This document shows positions 35,565 to 44,335 of a stretch of DNA of 64,000 nucleotides, piece by piece. Within the stretch, counting starts at the first letter, position 1; each line of letters starts with the position of its first letter. The position numbers were made by a program, and so were the translations under genes. The notes under the pieces were generated by a model. It was not told where the DNA came from. It saw only the letters and a program-made list of their open reading frames with translations, and searched no databases. Source of the DNA: CAYMZZ01 sp047600605 (GTDB taxonomy: Bacteria > Bacteroidota > Bacteroidia > Chitinophagales > Chitinophagaceae). The stretch spans positions 2,108,001 through 2,172,000 of the forward strand of contig JASGKK010000001.1 of NCBI GenBank assembly GCA_047600605.1, read 5' to 3'.

Positions 35565-36761
35565 TTAAAAAATACGGGCGCTGGCAGATGCCGGACGATC
35601 CAGTGATTGTACTACCGCACCCTGCTGCTGATACACAGCTTTTACAAACCGGCCATTCAGGAATTCTTCTGCATCGAGGTGACTTTGCAGGATCACACCT
35701 TTACGGTTTCCGGTCAATAACATATAGGCGCACTCTGCCATAGGGGCAGCAGTCGTTGCCTGGATGGCACGCAGGGTATAGCGACCAACCTTTACCGGCG
35801 GGATATTATACGATTTGTCGAGCGAACGCAAAACACCCCCCTTATCGAATCCGCGTACAGTGACATACACAACAACGCGATCCTGCTCCATTACCGGCAC
35901 ATGCTGCATGAGTTGCTGCTGCAGCCAGGCAATTTTATTTTCGCCGGTATATTCCCGCAACCGGTCCTTCACCCAGTCGTAGTGTCCGGGATGCCGAAGT
36001 GTTTTGTAGTCAAGATGCCGCACACGACCGGCAAGTGTGTCGGGCAGATCTGCTGCACCACCGGAAGTAAAACTCTCTTCATAAAGCCGGCCATCTATTA
36101 AGATAGAACGAGACTCAGACAAAGATGGTACAGTTATTTTCCTAAAATCGCGAACGACGACAGCTGGTTTCAGATATTCTGTAGCCACGCCCACAGGGCT
36201 CCACGTCACACCATAATAGCTGGGCCAGCTGGCGTAGTCTGACAGGGCTCCCACTTTCATGCCTACATATTCAAGTTTGTCGAAACGATAGTTACGTTCA
36301 AACTCATTGATCAGGTGACAGGCCAGCACATTGACGAATCCCGGCGCCAAACCCGTCTGCAGTACAAATCCCGTTGAAGCACCGGCTCCCAGTCGCTGCA
36401 GCTCTTCTGTTTCTGCCACATATTCTGTAAGGTTAACATAGTGCATTTCGTAATGTCGGGCCAATCTGCCCAGAGCAGGTGCAAGACTTCCGGGCAGGCA
36501 GTCGAGCAGAATATCTGCTTCTTCACAAATGGATAGAAACTCCGGCGATGGAGAAACTGCATCGAGTACGAAAGGACGCACAACCGCATTGCCATGTGCA
36601 TCATTCAACCAACGGGCTGCTTCACGCGCGGCATCCGTTTCGCGGTCACCAATATAAATGGTGGAGTCAAAATCGCTCCACTCGGCCAATAATAATCCCA
36701 CTGCACGGCCGATACCACCAGCACCGGCAATCAATATGGTAAAATGCTTACGCTGATTCAT
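35565..36761 (-). CDS. Saccharopine-dehydrogenase-family protein
   Basis: ATG 36761 gives 398 residues beginning with the NAD(P)-binding motif ILIAGAGGIGRAVGLLLAEW; the longer frame upstream would overlap the DUF1338 gene. Later stretches such as LLDCLPGSLAPALGRLA, VLQTGLAPGFVNVLA and RVRHLDYKTLRHPGHYD are usual for the saccharopine dehydrogenase/homospermidine synthase fold. In context it should yield aminoadipate semialdehyde, either as saccharopine dehydrogenase or as a lysine 6-dehydrogenase, which shares the fold. No separate lysine-ketoglutarate reductase is in the window, which slightly favours the second option. Confidence 0.85.
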   Translation of the reverse strand: MNQRKHFTILIAGAGGIGRAVGLLLAEWSDFDSTIYIGDRETDAAREAARWLNDAHGNAVVRPFVLDAVSPSPEFLSICEEADILLDCLPGSLAPALGRLARHYEMHYVNLTEYVAETEELQRLGAGASTGFVLQTGLAPGFVNVLACHLINEFERNYRFDKLEYVGMKVGALSDYASWPSYYGVTWSPVGVATEYLKPAVVVRDFRKITVPSLSESRSILIDGRLYEESFTSGGAADLPDTLAGRVRHLDYKTLRHPGHYDWVKDRLREYTGENKIAWLQQQLMQHVPVMEQDRVVVYVTVRGFDKGGVLRSLDKSYNIPPVKVGRYTLRAIQATTAAPMAECAYMLLTGNRKGVILQSHLDAEEFLNGRFVKAVYQQQGAVVQSLDRPASASARIF

Positions 36762-36780
36762 ACTTTTTATTTCACAACGA

Positions 36781-37605
36781 TTACTTAGCATCCTGCGCTG
36801 CAAGTGCAGCATCGGTGCTCTCAAAAATTTTATCTGCCGAAGCGGCTATGAACCCCTGGTATATATTGCCGTTGACATCCGGATAGCGGCGGGCAAATTC
36901 ATAATAACAGCCGGGCACTGTAAACATTCCTTCCGCAAATTGTACATCGATGCGATCTGCGAGAATACTTGATTGCTCCAGTAGCTGAGCTGGTGTGCCT
37001 TTGATGGCCCCACCTGACTGGTTGAGGGCAAATCCGTTCTGCACCAGAAAATCATTTACCGCTTCCAGTGAAGGAAAATATTGAAGCGAATTGGTGTATA
37101 CTGTAAAATGATTGGCACAGAAACCATAGGCATATACCCATGCAGCATATTCCGACTCTTCCTGCAGGCGACGATATATGGTATGTGAAGGCGTATTCCA
37201 CAAACGTCCGGCATAGGATAACCGGCCTGCTACAATATTGTCTGAATCGATTTCACGCAGGAATGTGCGAACCAGCTCAGCTGTAGCAGTCCCCAGTTCT
37301 TCCACTTTCAGCTCACTGATGAAAATCCGCGGGTATCCCGTTTCCGGATGTTCATAGTGCCGGGCCAGTAGTTTCTTTTCAGGAAAGAGGTAAGACCCTT
37401 TTTCTTCATAACCCATTTCCAGGAAAATAGTCGCCAGCACCGGAATACCGATCCTGGGGTCGTTAAATGTGCGAAAGGCAATATGATCATTTTCCACCTT
37501 TTCGCCCCGGGCTCCGAACAGGGCATGAATCCGGTGGGCCGAAGGTGCAAGACCTGCGTATTGTTCCCATAACCGGTTAAACAGAGCCTGATGCGCTGCT
37601 TTCAT
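36781..37605 (-). CDS. DUF1338 protein, 2-oxoadipate dioxygenase/decarboxylase-like
   Basis: The 274-residue protein matches the DUF1338 (HglS/YdcJ) family. The non-haem iron site is visible as His41 with Arg45 (NDHIAFRTF), His166 (CANHFTVY) and Glu236 (CYYEFARR); the H-to-R distance of four matches the known enzyme HglS. That enzyme turns 2-oxoadipate into 2-hydroxyglutarate with O2. The two following genes make aminoadipate from lysine, so the three form a connected route needing only a transaminase. It is shorter than the proteobacterial enzyme, like the plant-type members. Confidence 0.85.
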   Translation of the reverse strand: MKAAHQALFNRLWEQYAGLAPSAHRIHALFGARGEKVENDHIAFRTFNDPRIGIPVLATIFLEMGYEEKGSYLFPEKKLLARHYEHPETGYPRIFISELKVEELGTATAELVRTFLREIDSDNIVAGRLSYAGRLWNTPSHTIYRRLQEESEYAAWVYAYGFCANHFTVYTNSLQYFPSLEAVNDFLVQNGFALNQSGGAIKGTPAQLLEQSSILADRIDVQFAEGMFTVPGCYYEFARRYPDVNGNIYQGFIAASADKIFESTDAALAAQDAK

Positions 37606-37616
37606 TATTTTTTTGC

Positions 37617-37624
37617 CAAAAATA
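37617..37624 (-). promoter_or_regulatory. Probable -7 box of the lysine operon
   Basis: Minus-strand TATTTTTG matches the consensus TAnnTTTG and lies only 11 bases before the start codon, so the leader would be very short. No TTTG is seen at the -33 distance. Confidence 0.45.
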
Positions 37625-37695
37625 AGATTTTGAAAGATAAATAATATTATTTTTCATTACTATTTAAAATAAATATCTTTCTTATCCTAATTTTT

Positions 37696-37705
37696 TGGTC
37701 GACCA
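37696..37705. promoter_or_regulatory. Perfect palindrome TGGTCGACCA, possible operator
   Basis: TGGTCGACCA is a perfect 10-bp palindrome about 90 bases before the DUF1338 start. Its form resembles TGGT-N-ACCA sites of GntR/FadR-type regulators. No such regulator gene is in the window. Confidence 0.35.
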
Positions 37706-38059
37706 TAGCCTATAAAATCTGTATACTGGTGAGGGGCATAAACCTTTACTTGCCGGGAAAGAGATACTCAGCTATCCCGGATAAACAGGCCGCCATACAT
37801 GCAAAGTGCAAGAGAGGGCGTCCCATTTTCGCCGATCCTTACAATAGTAAGGCGGCTTTACCAGGCCTTAAACTGAATACAACGACTATCCGGTTCTTTA
37901 CCCAAAAAACAGGCTTAAATAAACGTGTACCATAACCTGGTATACATTTAATATATCAATCGCGTTTAGGAAAGCTAAACGACGCAGTTATGTAATCAAA
38001 GTCACACAATACGCTCCTTTTGCGTAACTCCTGTCACTAAAAAAAAGCAGACGCCAAAA

Positions 38060-38067
38060 TAGTTTTG
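38060..38067 (+). promoter_or_regulatory. -7 box of the RND efflux operon
   Basis: TAGTTTTG followed by C matches the Bacteroidota -7 consensus exactly and lies 20 bases before the TolC-family start codon. The -33 element is not evident (A-rich). Confidence 0.55.
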
Positions 38068-38087
38068 CTCCTGCAAATAAAGACAGG

Positions 38088-39383
38088 ATGAAAAAACTAA
38101 GCTTGTTATGCGCCAGCACCCTCGCCTTCTTCTTCGGACTGGCTCAAACACCTCTCAAACTGGAAGATGCCATTAAGAGAGCTACGGATAGCAGTCATCA
38201 GGTGCAGTTATCTGCCAATGAACTGCAAACGGCCAAAGCACGTTACAAACAAACTGATGCCATTTTCCTTCCCCGTGTTGGCGTGGAGTACAATGCCCTG
38301 GTAACTGACAATCCTTTGAATGCTTTTGGATTCAAACTGCAGCAGAGTGGTATCACACAAAACGATTTCATGCCCAGCCTGCTCAACAATCCCAAAGCCA
38401 CGGGTAACTTTTCTACAATGGCTACCCTTATGCAGCCTATCTACAATGCTGACCTGCTGGCGATGCGCGATGCTGCCCGTAAACAGATAGAAGCAGTCCA
38501 ATATCAGCGGCAGCGCACAAGAGACTATGTGCAGTTGATGACAGAAATGGAATACCTGCAATTACAGCTTTCGTACGAAATAGCGACCGTAAGCGACGAA
38601 GCTATCACAACGCTTCAGGCGATTTATAAATGGACAAAAGACCGCTACGACCAGGGGTATGTACAAAAGTCGGATCTGCTTAATGTAGAAGTGCAGCTAA
38701 AATCTGCCCAGACACAAAGGGCTGCGGCCGAATCGGCCATACAGGAGCATTCAGACAACCTTGGCCTGCTTATGCGGCAACCTGCCGGTACACGTTACAA
38801 AACGGATGTGCTGCAACTGAACTATCCAACACAGGAAAAAAAGGCATTACCCGACAACCGTGCCGATTTCAAAGCCTTCCGTACAGCCATTGCTGCTTAC
38901 AACGACCTGATAAAAAGTACTCGCAGAAGCATCATTCCAAAGATCAACGGCTTTGCATCGTACCAGCTTAATGATAAAAATGCCCTTGGCTTCGGCAACG
39001 GCTCTTATCTCGCCGGCCTGCGTTTGTCATGGAATATATTCCAGGGAAATGAGGTGCGTAATAAAGTAGCCGCCCAGGTACTGGAGCAGGAGCGAATCAG
39101 ACTTCAGCTCACACAACAAAGAGAACAGGACGATAAAGCCCTTGCAAAAGCCTATCTGCAGTTAAAGGATGCCGGCTTCCAACTAAGCCAGTATCAGCTG
39201 GCCAGTGAGCAGGCTGCCGAAGCGCTCACTATTCTGCAAAACCGGTACAACCAGGGATTGGTGAGTACTACTGATGTCCTCTTGGCACAAACACAGCTGG
39301 CCCAGCAAAAACTCTATTATAAACAGGCCATGATGATGCACAACAGCACACTCGCTTATATCCATTTCTTAACAGCAGAATAA
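38088..39383 (+). CDS. TolC-family outer-membrane efflux protein
   Basis: The 431-residue protein has a signal peptide (LCASTLAFFFGLAQ) and two similar long helical repeats typical of TolC (LKLEDAIKRATDSSHQVQLSA; later LQNRYNQGLVSTTDVLLAQTQLAQ). It forms the outer-membrane exit duct for the pump encoded downstream. It is the first gene of an operon with adaptor, RND pump, PII-like and DUF2892 genes, spaced by 11-55 bp. Confidence 0.9.
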   Translation: MKKLSLLCASTLAFFFGLAQTPLKLEDAIKRATDSSHQVQLSANELQTAKARYKQTDAIFLPRVGVEYNALVTDNPLNAFGFKLQQSGITQNDFMPSLLNNPKATGNFSTMATLMQPIYNADLLAMRDAARKQIEAVQYQRQRTRDYVQLMTEMEYLQLQLSYEIATVSDEAITTLQAIYKWTKDRYDQGYVQKSDLLNVEVQLKSAQTQRAAAESAIQEHSDNLGLLMRQPAGTRYKTDVLQLNYPTQEKKALPDNRADFKAFRTAIAAYNDLIKSTRRSIIPKINGFASYQLNDKNALGFGNGSYLAGLRLSWNIFQGNEVRNKVAAQVLEQERIRLQLTQQREQDDKALAKAYLQLKDAGFQLSQYQLASEQAAEALTILQNRYNQGLVSTTDVLLAQTQLAQQKLYYKQAMMMHNSTLAYIHFLTAE

Positions 39384-39412
39384 AATCCTCCACCTGCAAA
39401 AATATTAAAGAC

Positions 39413-40504
39413 ATGAAACTCAGACATCTTGCATATACCTTACCCCTGGCCGCCATACTCGCCTCCTGCGGAGGATCTAAAAAAGAAAAAGAGGCTGACC
39501 ATACAAACGTCATTGCTGTCAGCATTGCAAAAGCCGGTATTAGTGCTGACAACAACCTGCTGAACGTAAGCGGGCAATTAGTTGCCAGCCAGTCGGCCGC
39601 CATCAGTACCCGTATGATGGGTTATATCACGCAAATACCAGTAAAGATTGGCGACAATGTGAAAGCCGGTCAATTGCTGTTTGCGGTAAAATCAACCGAT
39701 ATACAAGCCAAAGACGGACAGGTAGCGGCTTCCATAGCGCAGGCCGAAGCGGCTCTGGCAAATGCCAAAAAAGACTATGACCGCTTTATCATACTCCGTC
39801 AGCAAAACAGTGCCACGGATAAGGAACTGGAAAACGTAACGCTGCAGTACAGGGCCGCCCAGGCCCAGGTGCAGGCAGCCCACCAAATGCGCAACGAAGT
39901 AAACGCCAACCTGGCATATGCCAATGTAACGGCTCCTTTTAATGGAACTATCACTCAAAAAATGATGGAAGCCGGTAGTATGGCGAGTCCCGGTATGCCT
40001 GTACTTATGTTGGAAAGCTCCGGCGCTCTGCAGGCAAATATGCTGCTCACCGACGAGCAGGTAGCACTGGTGCATAAAGGCATGGCTGTAACTGTACTGG
40101 TCACGCCAAATGATGCTTCAAAAAACAATATAGCCGTACAGGGAAAGATTGCCGAGATAAGCCAGTCATCGGTAGGAACCGGTGGCCAGTACCTGGCAAA
40201 AATCGACCTCAGTAGCCACGAAGGTCTTCTGTCTGGGATGTATATACATGTACAAATACCATTAAATGGGAAAAATATAACTACAACAGGTCCTATTCGC
40301 ATACCAGTACAAAGCCTGGTAAAACAGGGTGACCTGACTGGCGTGTATACTATTGCAGCTGGTAACAAAGCCCTGCTACGCTGGCTGCGTACAGGTGCTG
40401 TAAGCAATGGGCAGGTGGAGGTGCTGGCTGGACTGAGCAATGGAGAAACATATATCAGTCAGTCAGATAGCCGGTTATATAACGGTGCCCCTGTAAAATA
40501 TTAA
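39413..40504 (+). CDS. RND efflux periplasmic adaptor (membrane fusion lipoprotein)
   Basis: The 363-residue protein has a lipobox (AAILASC, Cys about 19), then a barrel-sandwich half (RMMGYITQIPVKIGDNVKAGQLLFAV), a helical hairpin (about 90-160) and the second lipoyl half (NVTAPFNGTITQKMMEAGSM). It bridges the RND pump and the TolC duct in the periplasm. No heavy-metal-binding domain is present, unlike the adaptors of the copper operon further along. Confidence 0.9.
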   Translation: MKLRHLAYTLPLAAILASCGGSKKEKEADHTNVIAVSIAKAGISADNNLLNVSGQLVASQSAAISTRMMGYITQIPVKIGDNVKAGQLLFAVKSTDIQAKDGQVAASIAQAEAALANAKKDYDRFIILRQQNSATDKELENVTLQYRAAQAQVQAAHQMRNEVNANLAYANVTAPFNGTITQKMMEAGSMASPGMPVLMLESSGALQANMLLTDEQVALVHKGMAVTVLVTPNDASKNNIAVQGKIAEISQSSVGTGGQYLAKIDLSSHEGLLSGMYIHVQIPLNGKNITTTGPIRIPVQSLVKQGDLTGVYTIAAGNKALLRWLRTGAVSNGQVEVLAGLSNGETYISQSDSRLYNGAPVKY

Positions 40505-40558
40505 TCACTCTGCCCTGTTTGTTTTAATCAATCAGAAAAGGTATTTAAGAAATAGTTT

Positions 40559-43500
40559 ATGGAAAATGGATTTTCAGGAAAAATAGCCAATGCATTTATC
40601 CGCTCCCGGCTCACTATCCTGCTGATGATTGCGGGACTGTTGCTGGGCGCCTATAGTATCTTCATGATCCCGCGTGAAGAAGAGCCGCAGATCAAGGTGC
40701 CCATGATTGACATCTTTATCGGCTACCCGGGCGCTTCTCCCAAAGAAGTGGAAAACCGTATAGCCGCTCCCATGGAAAAGATCATTTCCAATATCAGGGG
40801 CGTGGAGCATGTATACTCCACTTCCATGAATGGGCAGGCCATGCTGATCGTGCAGTTTAAAGTAGGCGAAGACATTGAACGCTCGCAGGTAAAACTGTAT
40901 ACGGAACTCATGAAGCATCTCGATCAGATGCCACAGGGAGCTACCGCTCCGCTCATCAAATCACGCGGTATTGATGATGTGCCTATTTTTGCGCTCACCT
41001 TATGGAGCCAGCAGTACTCCGGTGCGGAACTGCGCAAGATCGCCCAGCAGACCGGGGCCGAGCTGAAGAAAATTCAGGACGTTTCTACAGTAAATGTGAC
41101 GGGCGGTCAAAGCCTGGAACTACAGGTAATCCTGGATAAGGAAAGGATGCGCGCACTGCAGGTTGACCTGGGCTCATTACAACAGCAGATTCAGGCTCAG
41201 AATGTACAGATGCCTGCCGGTGAGTTGCTGATGCAGGATACCTCCTTCGTTGTAAAGACCGGCAATTTTTTACAATCTGTTGAGGACCTGGAAAACCTTG
41301 TAGTGGGTACCAATGGCCAGCAACCGGTTTTCCTAAAACAGGTTGCCCATGTAAAAGAAGCCTACGAAACGCCGCGTCAGTACGTGAGCTTTGGTTATGG
41401 AAAAGCATCTGACATAGAGCAGCAAAAATTTCCTTCTGCCTACCCGGCTGTAACTCTTTCGGTTTGCAAAAAATCAGGTGCCGATGCCATGGCTCTTACC
41501 AAACTGATCGAAAAAAGACTGAATGGACTGCACAAAACTTTAATTCCGGATGAAGTGCAAACCACCATCACCCGCAACAGCGGCGAGTCGGCTTCCGAAA
41601 AAGTATCCGAACTGCTGCTACATCTGGCTATCGCCATTGTAGCCGTTACGGTTTTTGTTATGCTGGCCATGGGCTGGCGTGGAGGCATGGTGGTATTTCT
41701 TTCTGTACCCGTCACTTTTGCACTTACGCTGGTCGCTTATTATTTCCTCGAATATACACTTAACCGTATCACTCTTTTTGCCCTTGTATTCATTGTAGGT
41801 ATTGTAGTAGACGATTCCATCATTATTGCGGAGAACATGCACCGTCACTTCAGACTGAAAAAACTACCTTTTTTACAGGCAGCTATATTTTCCATCAACG
41901 AAGTAGGTAATCCAACCATACTGGCCACATTTACCGTGATGGCAGCCGTATTTCCCATGGCATTTGTGAGTGGTATGATGGGGCCGTATATGAGCCCAAT
42001 GCCCATTGGGGCTGCAGTGGCCATGCTGCTGTCGCTGATAGTAGCGCTTACACTTACGCCTTACCTGGGATATATCTTCCTGCGCGAAAAAGAGAAGGCC
42101 GGAGGAAAACATAAAAAGGGGACTGTACTTGAAGAGACGATCATTTATAAACTTTACCGCAGGATTATTGAGCCTATGCTCAACAACCGCGCCCGCCGCT
42201 GGGGCTTTATGATCACTACCACAGTGATACTGCTGGGCAGCTTCGTATTGTTTTATACGAAATCAGTGGGTGTAAAAATGCTGCCCTTCGACAATAAAAA
42301 TGAATTTCAGGTGGTGATCGACATGCCCGAAGGCGCTACACTGGAACGTACACAGGCAGTAACGATGGAGATAGCAGCCTATCTGTCTGCGCAACCGATG
42401 GTTCGCAACTTCCAGACCTACACAGGCACATCCTCTCCCATTACATTCAGCGGATTGGTACGCCATTACGATATGCGTCAGAGTAGCCATACTGCAGATA
42501 TACAGGTTAACCTGGTTGATAAGAAAGACCGTTCTATCCAGAGCCATGCCATCACGCGCAGCATGCGCGGGCCGATACAGGATATAGCGGCCAAATACGG
42601 GGCTAATATCTCATTGGTAGAAGTATCGCCCGGTCCTCCGGTACGATCCACCCTGGTAGCCGAGATCTATGGTCCGGATGAGAAAGAGCAACAAAAGATT
42701 GCCCTGCAGGTAAAGAACCTGCTGGCTCAAACCCCTGATGTGGTAGACCTTGACTGGAGTATTGAAACTCCGCAACCCGAGTACCAGTTTGTTGTAGACC
42801 GCGAAAAAGCCATGCGCAATGGTATTGCCCCTGCACAGGTGGCAATGGCGGCCCATGGCATGCTATCCGGAATTAATGCCGGTATACTGCACAAACCCGA
42901 AGCTTTTGAACCGGAAAATATCCGGCTCAAAGTTCCCGATAGCAGTCTCACCAGCTTACAGGCCATCAATAATCTGCCGATAAAAGGACAAATGGGTAAC
43001 CAGGTATTGCTGGGCCAGCTCGGACAATGGCAACGCAGCACCGTGGCCCAAAGCATCAATCGCAAGGATCAAAAAAGAGTAATCTATCTGACTGCAGACA
43101 TGGCTGGTAAACTGGAAAGCCCCATCTATGCCATCACGGCCGTTTCAGATAAACTAAAAAGCATTCAACTTCCGGCAGGTTATCAGCTCAATGAAGAATA
43201 TACACATGCGCCGGAAACAGAAGATAATTATACGGTGAAATGGGATGGCGAATGGCAAATCACCTTTGAAGTATTTCGCGATCTGGGTGCTGCGTTTGGT
43301 GCAGTACTCATCATAATTTATATTCTGATAGTAGGCTGGTTTCAGAACTTCAAGGTTCCGTTGGTGATGCTGTCTGCCATTCCGCTGTCGCTGATCGGTA
43401 TTATACTGGGTCACTGGGCTATGGGGGCCTATTTTACCGCGACTTCGATGATTGGCTTTATTGCACTGGCCGGCGTGATGGTGCGCAATTCCATCCTGCT

Positions 43501-43759
43501 GATTGACTTTATTGATATCCGCTTGAAAGAAGGCGCTTCGCTGAAGAATGCCATTATCGAAGCAGGTGCGGTACGTACTATGCCTATCCTGCTTACTGCC
43601 GGCGCAGTAGTTCTGGGTGCTGTTATCATCCTCACTGATCCGGTTTTTCAGGGTCTCGCCATCTCGCTGATGGGTGGCACTGTTACCTCCACCTTCCTTA
43701 CGCTGGTAGTTGTACCATTACTCTACTTTAAAATGCTTCGAAAAAAATATAAAGTATAA
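40559..43759 (+). CDS. RND efflux pump, inner-membrane permease subunit
   Basis: The 1066-residue protein has 12 membrane helices in two halves, with large periplasmic loops after helices 1 and 7. The proton-relay acidic pair is in helix 4 (IVVDDSIIIAEN). It ends VVPLLYFKMLRKKYKV. It is proton driven and exports its substrate through the adaptor and TolC. The sequence belongs to a clade apart from AcrB and from CusA; the substrate is not evident. The next gene encodes a PII-like protein, which in other bacteria accompanies metal RND pumps. Confidence 0.92.
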   Translation: MENGFSGKIANAFIRSRLTILLMIAGLLLGAYSIFMIPREEEPQIKVPMIDIFIGYPGASPKEVENRIAAPMEKIISNIRGVEHVYSTSMNGQAMLIVQFKVGEDIERSQVKLYTELMKHLDQMPQGATAPLIKSRGIDDVPIFALTLWSQQYSGAELRKIAQQTGAELKKIQDVSTVNVTGGQSLELQVILDKERMRALQVDLGSLQQQIQAQNVQMPAGELLMQDTSFVVKTGNFLQSVEDLENLVVGTNGQQPVFLKQVAHVKEAYETPRQYVSFGYGKASDIEQQKFPSAYPAVTLSVCKKSGADAMALTKLIEKRLNGLHKTLIPDEVQTTITRNSGESASEKVSELLLHLAIAIVAVTVFVMLAMGWRGGMVVFLSVPVTFALTLVAYYFLEYTLNRITLFALVFIVGIVVDDSIIIAENMHRHFRLKKLPFLQAAIFSINEVGNPTILATFTVMAAVFPMAFVSGMMGPYMSPMPIGAAVAMLLSLIVALTLTPYLGYIFLREKEKAGGKHKKGTVLEETIIYKLYRRIIEPMLNNRARRWGFMITTTVILLGSFVLFYTKSVGVKMLPFDNKNEFQVVIDMPEGATLERTQAVTMEIAAYLSAQPMVRNFQTYTGTSSPITFSGLVRHYDMRQSSHTADIQVNLVDKKDRSIQSHAITRSMRGPIQDIAAKYGANISLVEVSPGPPVRSTLVAEIYGPDEKEQQKIALQVKNLLAQTPDVVDLDWSIETPQPEYQFVVDREKAMRNGIAPAQVAMAAHGMLSGINAGILHKPEAFEPENIRLKVPDSSLTSLQAINNLPIKGQMGNQVLLGQLGQWQRSTVAQSINRKDQKRVIYLTADMAGKLESPIYAITAVSDKLKSIQLPAGYQLNEEYTHAPETEDNYTVKWDGEWQITFEVFRDLGAAFGAVLIIIYILIVGWFQNFKVPLVMLSAIPLSLIGIILGHWAMGAYFTATSMIGFIALAGVMVRNSILLIDFIDIRLKEGASLKNAIIEAGAVRTMPILLTAGAVVLGAVIILTDPVFQGLAISLMGGTVTSTFLTLVVVPLLYFKMLRKKYKV

Positions 43760-43770
43760 AAGCTTATTGT

Positions 43771-44082
43771 ATGAAACTATTAATTGTAACCGCCATACAG
43801 GAATGCCAGGAAGCTGTAGCCGGCATCTTTGACCGGAATGGCATAAAAAAATACAGTATTTCACAAATACGGGGTGTGGACAATGAGAAAGAATCGAATG
43901 AAATGTATAATTGGTTTGGTAGTCCGCGTCACGAAGACCTGTTTAGTTCCATTATGCTGTTCAGTTTCATTTCAGATCCCATTGCCCGGCAAACGCTCCA
44001 GGAACTTACCCAATACAACCAGCAGGAGCAACCCGTTTTTCCAGTAAGAGCGGTGATTCTTCCTGTAGAACAAACAACCTGA
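43771..44082 (+). CDS. PII-like small protein linked to the RND pump
   Basis: The 103-residue protein reads like a PII/ferredoxin-like fold: strand MKLLIVTAI, helix QECQEAVAGIFDRNG, strand YSISQIRGVD, an exposed loop (about 38-56), strand SSIMLFSFIS, helix DPIARQTLQELTQYN, strand VRAVILPVE. It begins 11 bp after the pump gene, so it is cotranscribed. PII-like proteins such as DUF3240 occur beside heavy-metal RND pumps; the fold match here is by eye and not certain. A sensing or pump-controlling role is inferred. Confidence 0.6.
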   Translation: MKLLIVTAIQECQEAVAGIFDRNGIKKYSISQIRGVDNEKESNEMYNWFGSPRHEDLFSSIMLFSFISDPIARQTLQELTQYNQQEQPVFPVRAVILPVEQTT

Positions 44083-44098
44083 CATAATACAATTTATC

Positions 44099-44287
44099 AT
44101 GACAAACGAACACATCATTCGCGCCGTAGCAGGCACACTGGTACTGACCAGTCTCTTACTCGCTATTTACGTCAGTCAAAACTGGCTTTGGTTAACTGCA
44201 TTCGTAGGGCTCAACCTTTTGCAGTCTTCCGTCTCTAAATGGTGTCTGTTAGAAACAATTCTTAAGAAAACACGCGGGAACAGGTAA
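44099..44287 (+). CDS. DUF2892 (YgaP-like) small membrane protein
   Basis: The 62-residue protein has two membrane helices (VAGTLVLTSLLLAIYV and WLWLTAFVGLNLLQSSV) and the ending KWCLLETILKKTRG, as in DUF2892 proteins, which often start IIRAVAG. Such domains are also fused to rhodaneses and occur in sulfur-related clusters. It ends the efflux operon, 16 bp after the PII-like gene. Its function is not known. Confidence 0.75.
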   Translation: MTNEHIIRAVAGTLVLTSLLLAIYVSQNWLWLTAFVGLNLLQSSVSKWCLLETILKKTRGNR

Positions 44288-44335
44288 TCATATATCAGAA
44301 GTTAAAGGATGATACCGGATATATAAAAGTGCGGC

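Larger units (their letters stand above)
37606..38087. other. Divergent intergenic region between the lysine genes and the efflux operon
   Basis: These 482 bp hold a -7 box for each side and a perfect palindrome at 37696-37705. A short plus-strand frame at 37729-37935 has no recognisable product and is probably chance. Nothing else could be assigned. Confidence 0.6.

Noticed and set aside
37729..37935. Small plus-strand gene of 68 codons in the lysine/efflux spacer
   Set aside because: No recognisable sequence, no promoter or start context, and high Lys/Arg content typical of chance frames.
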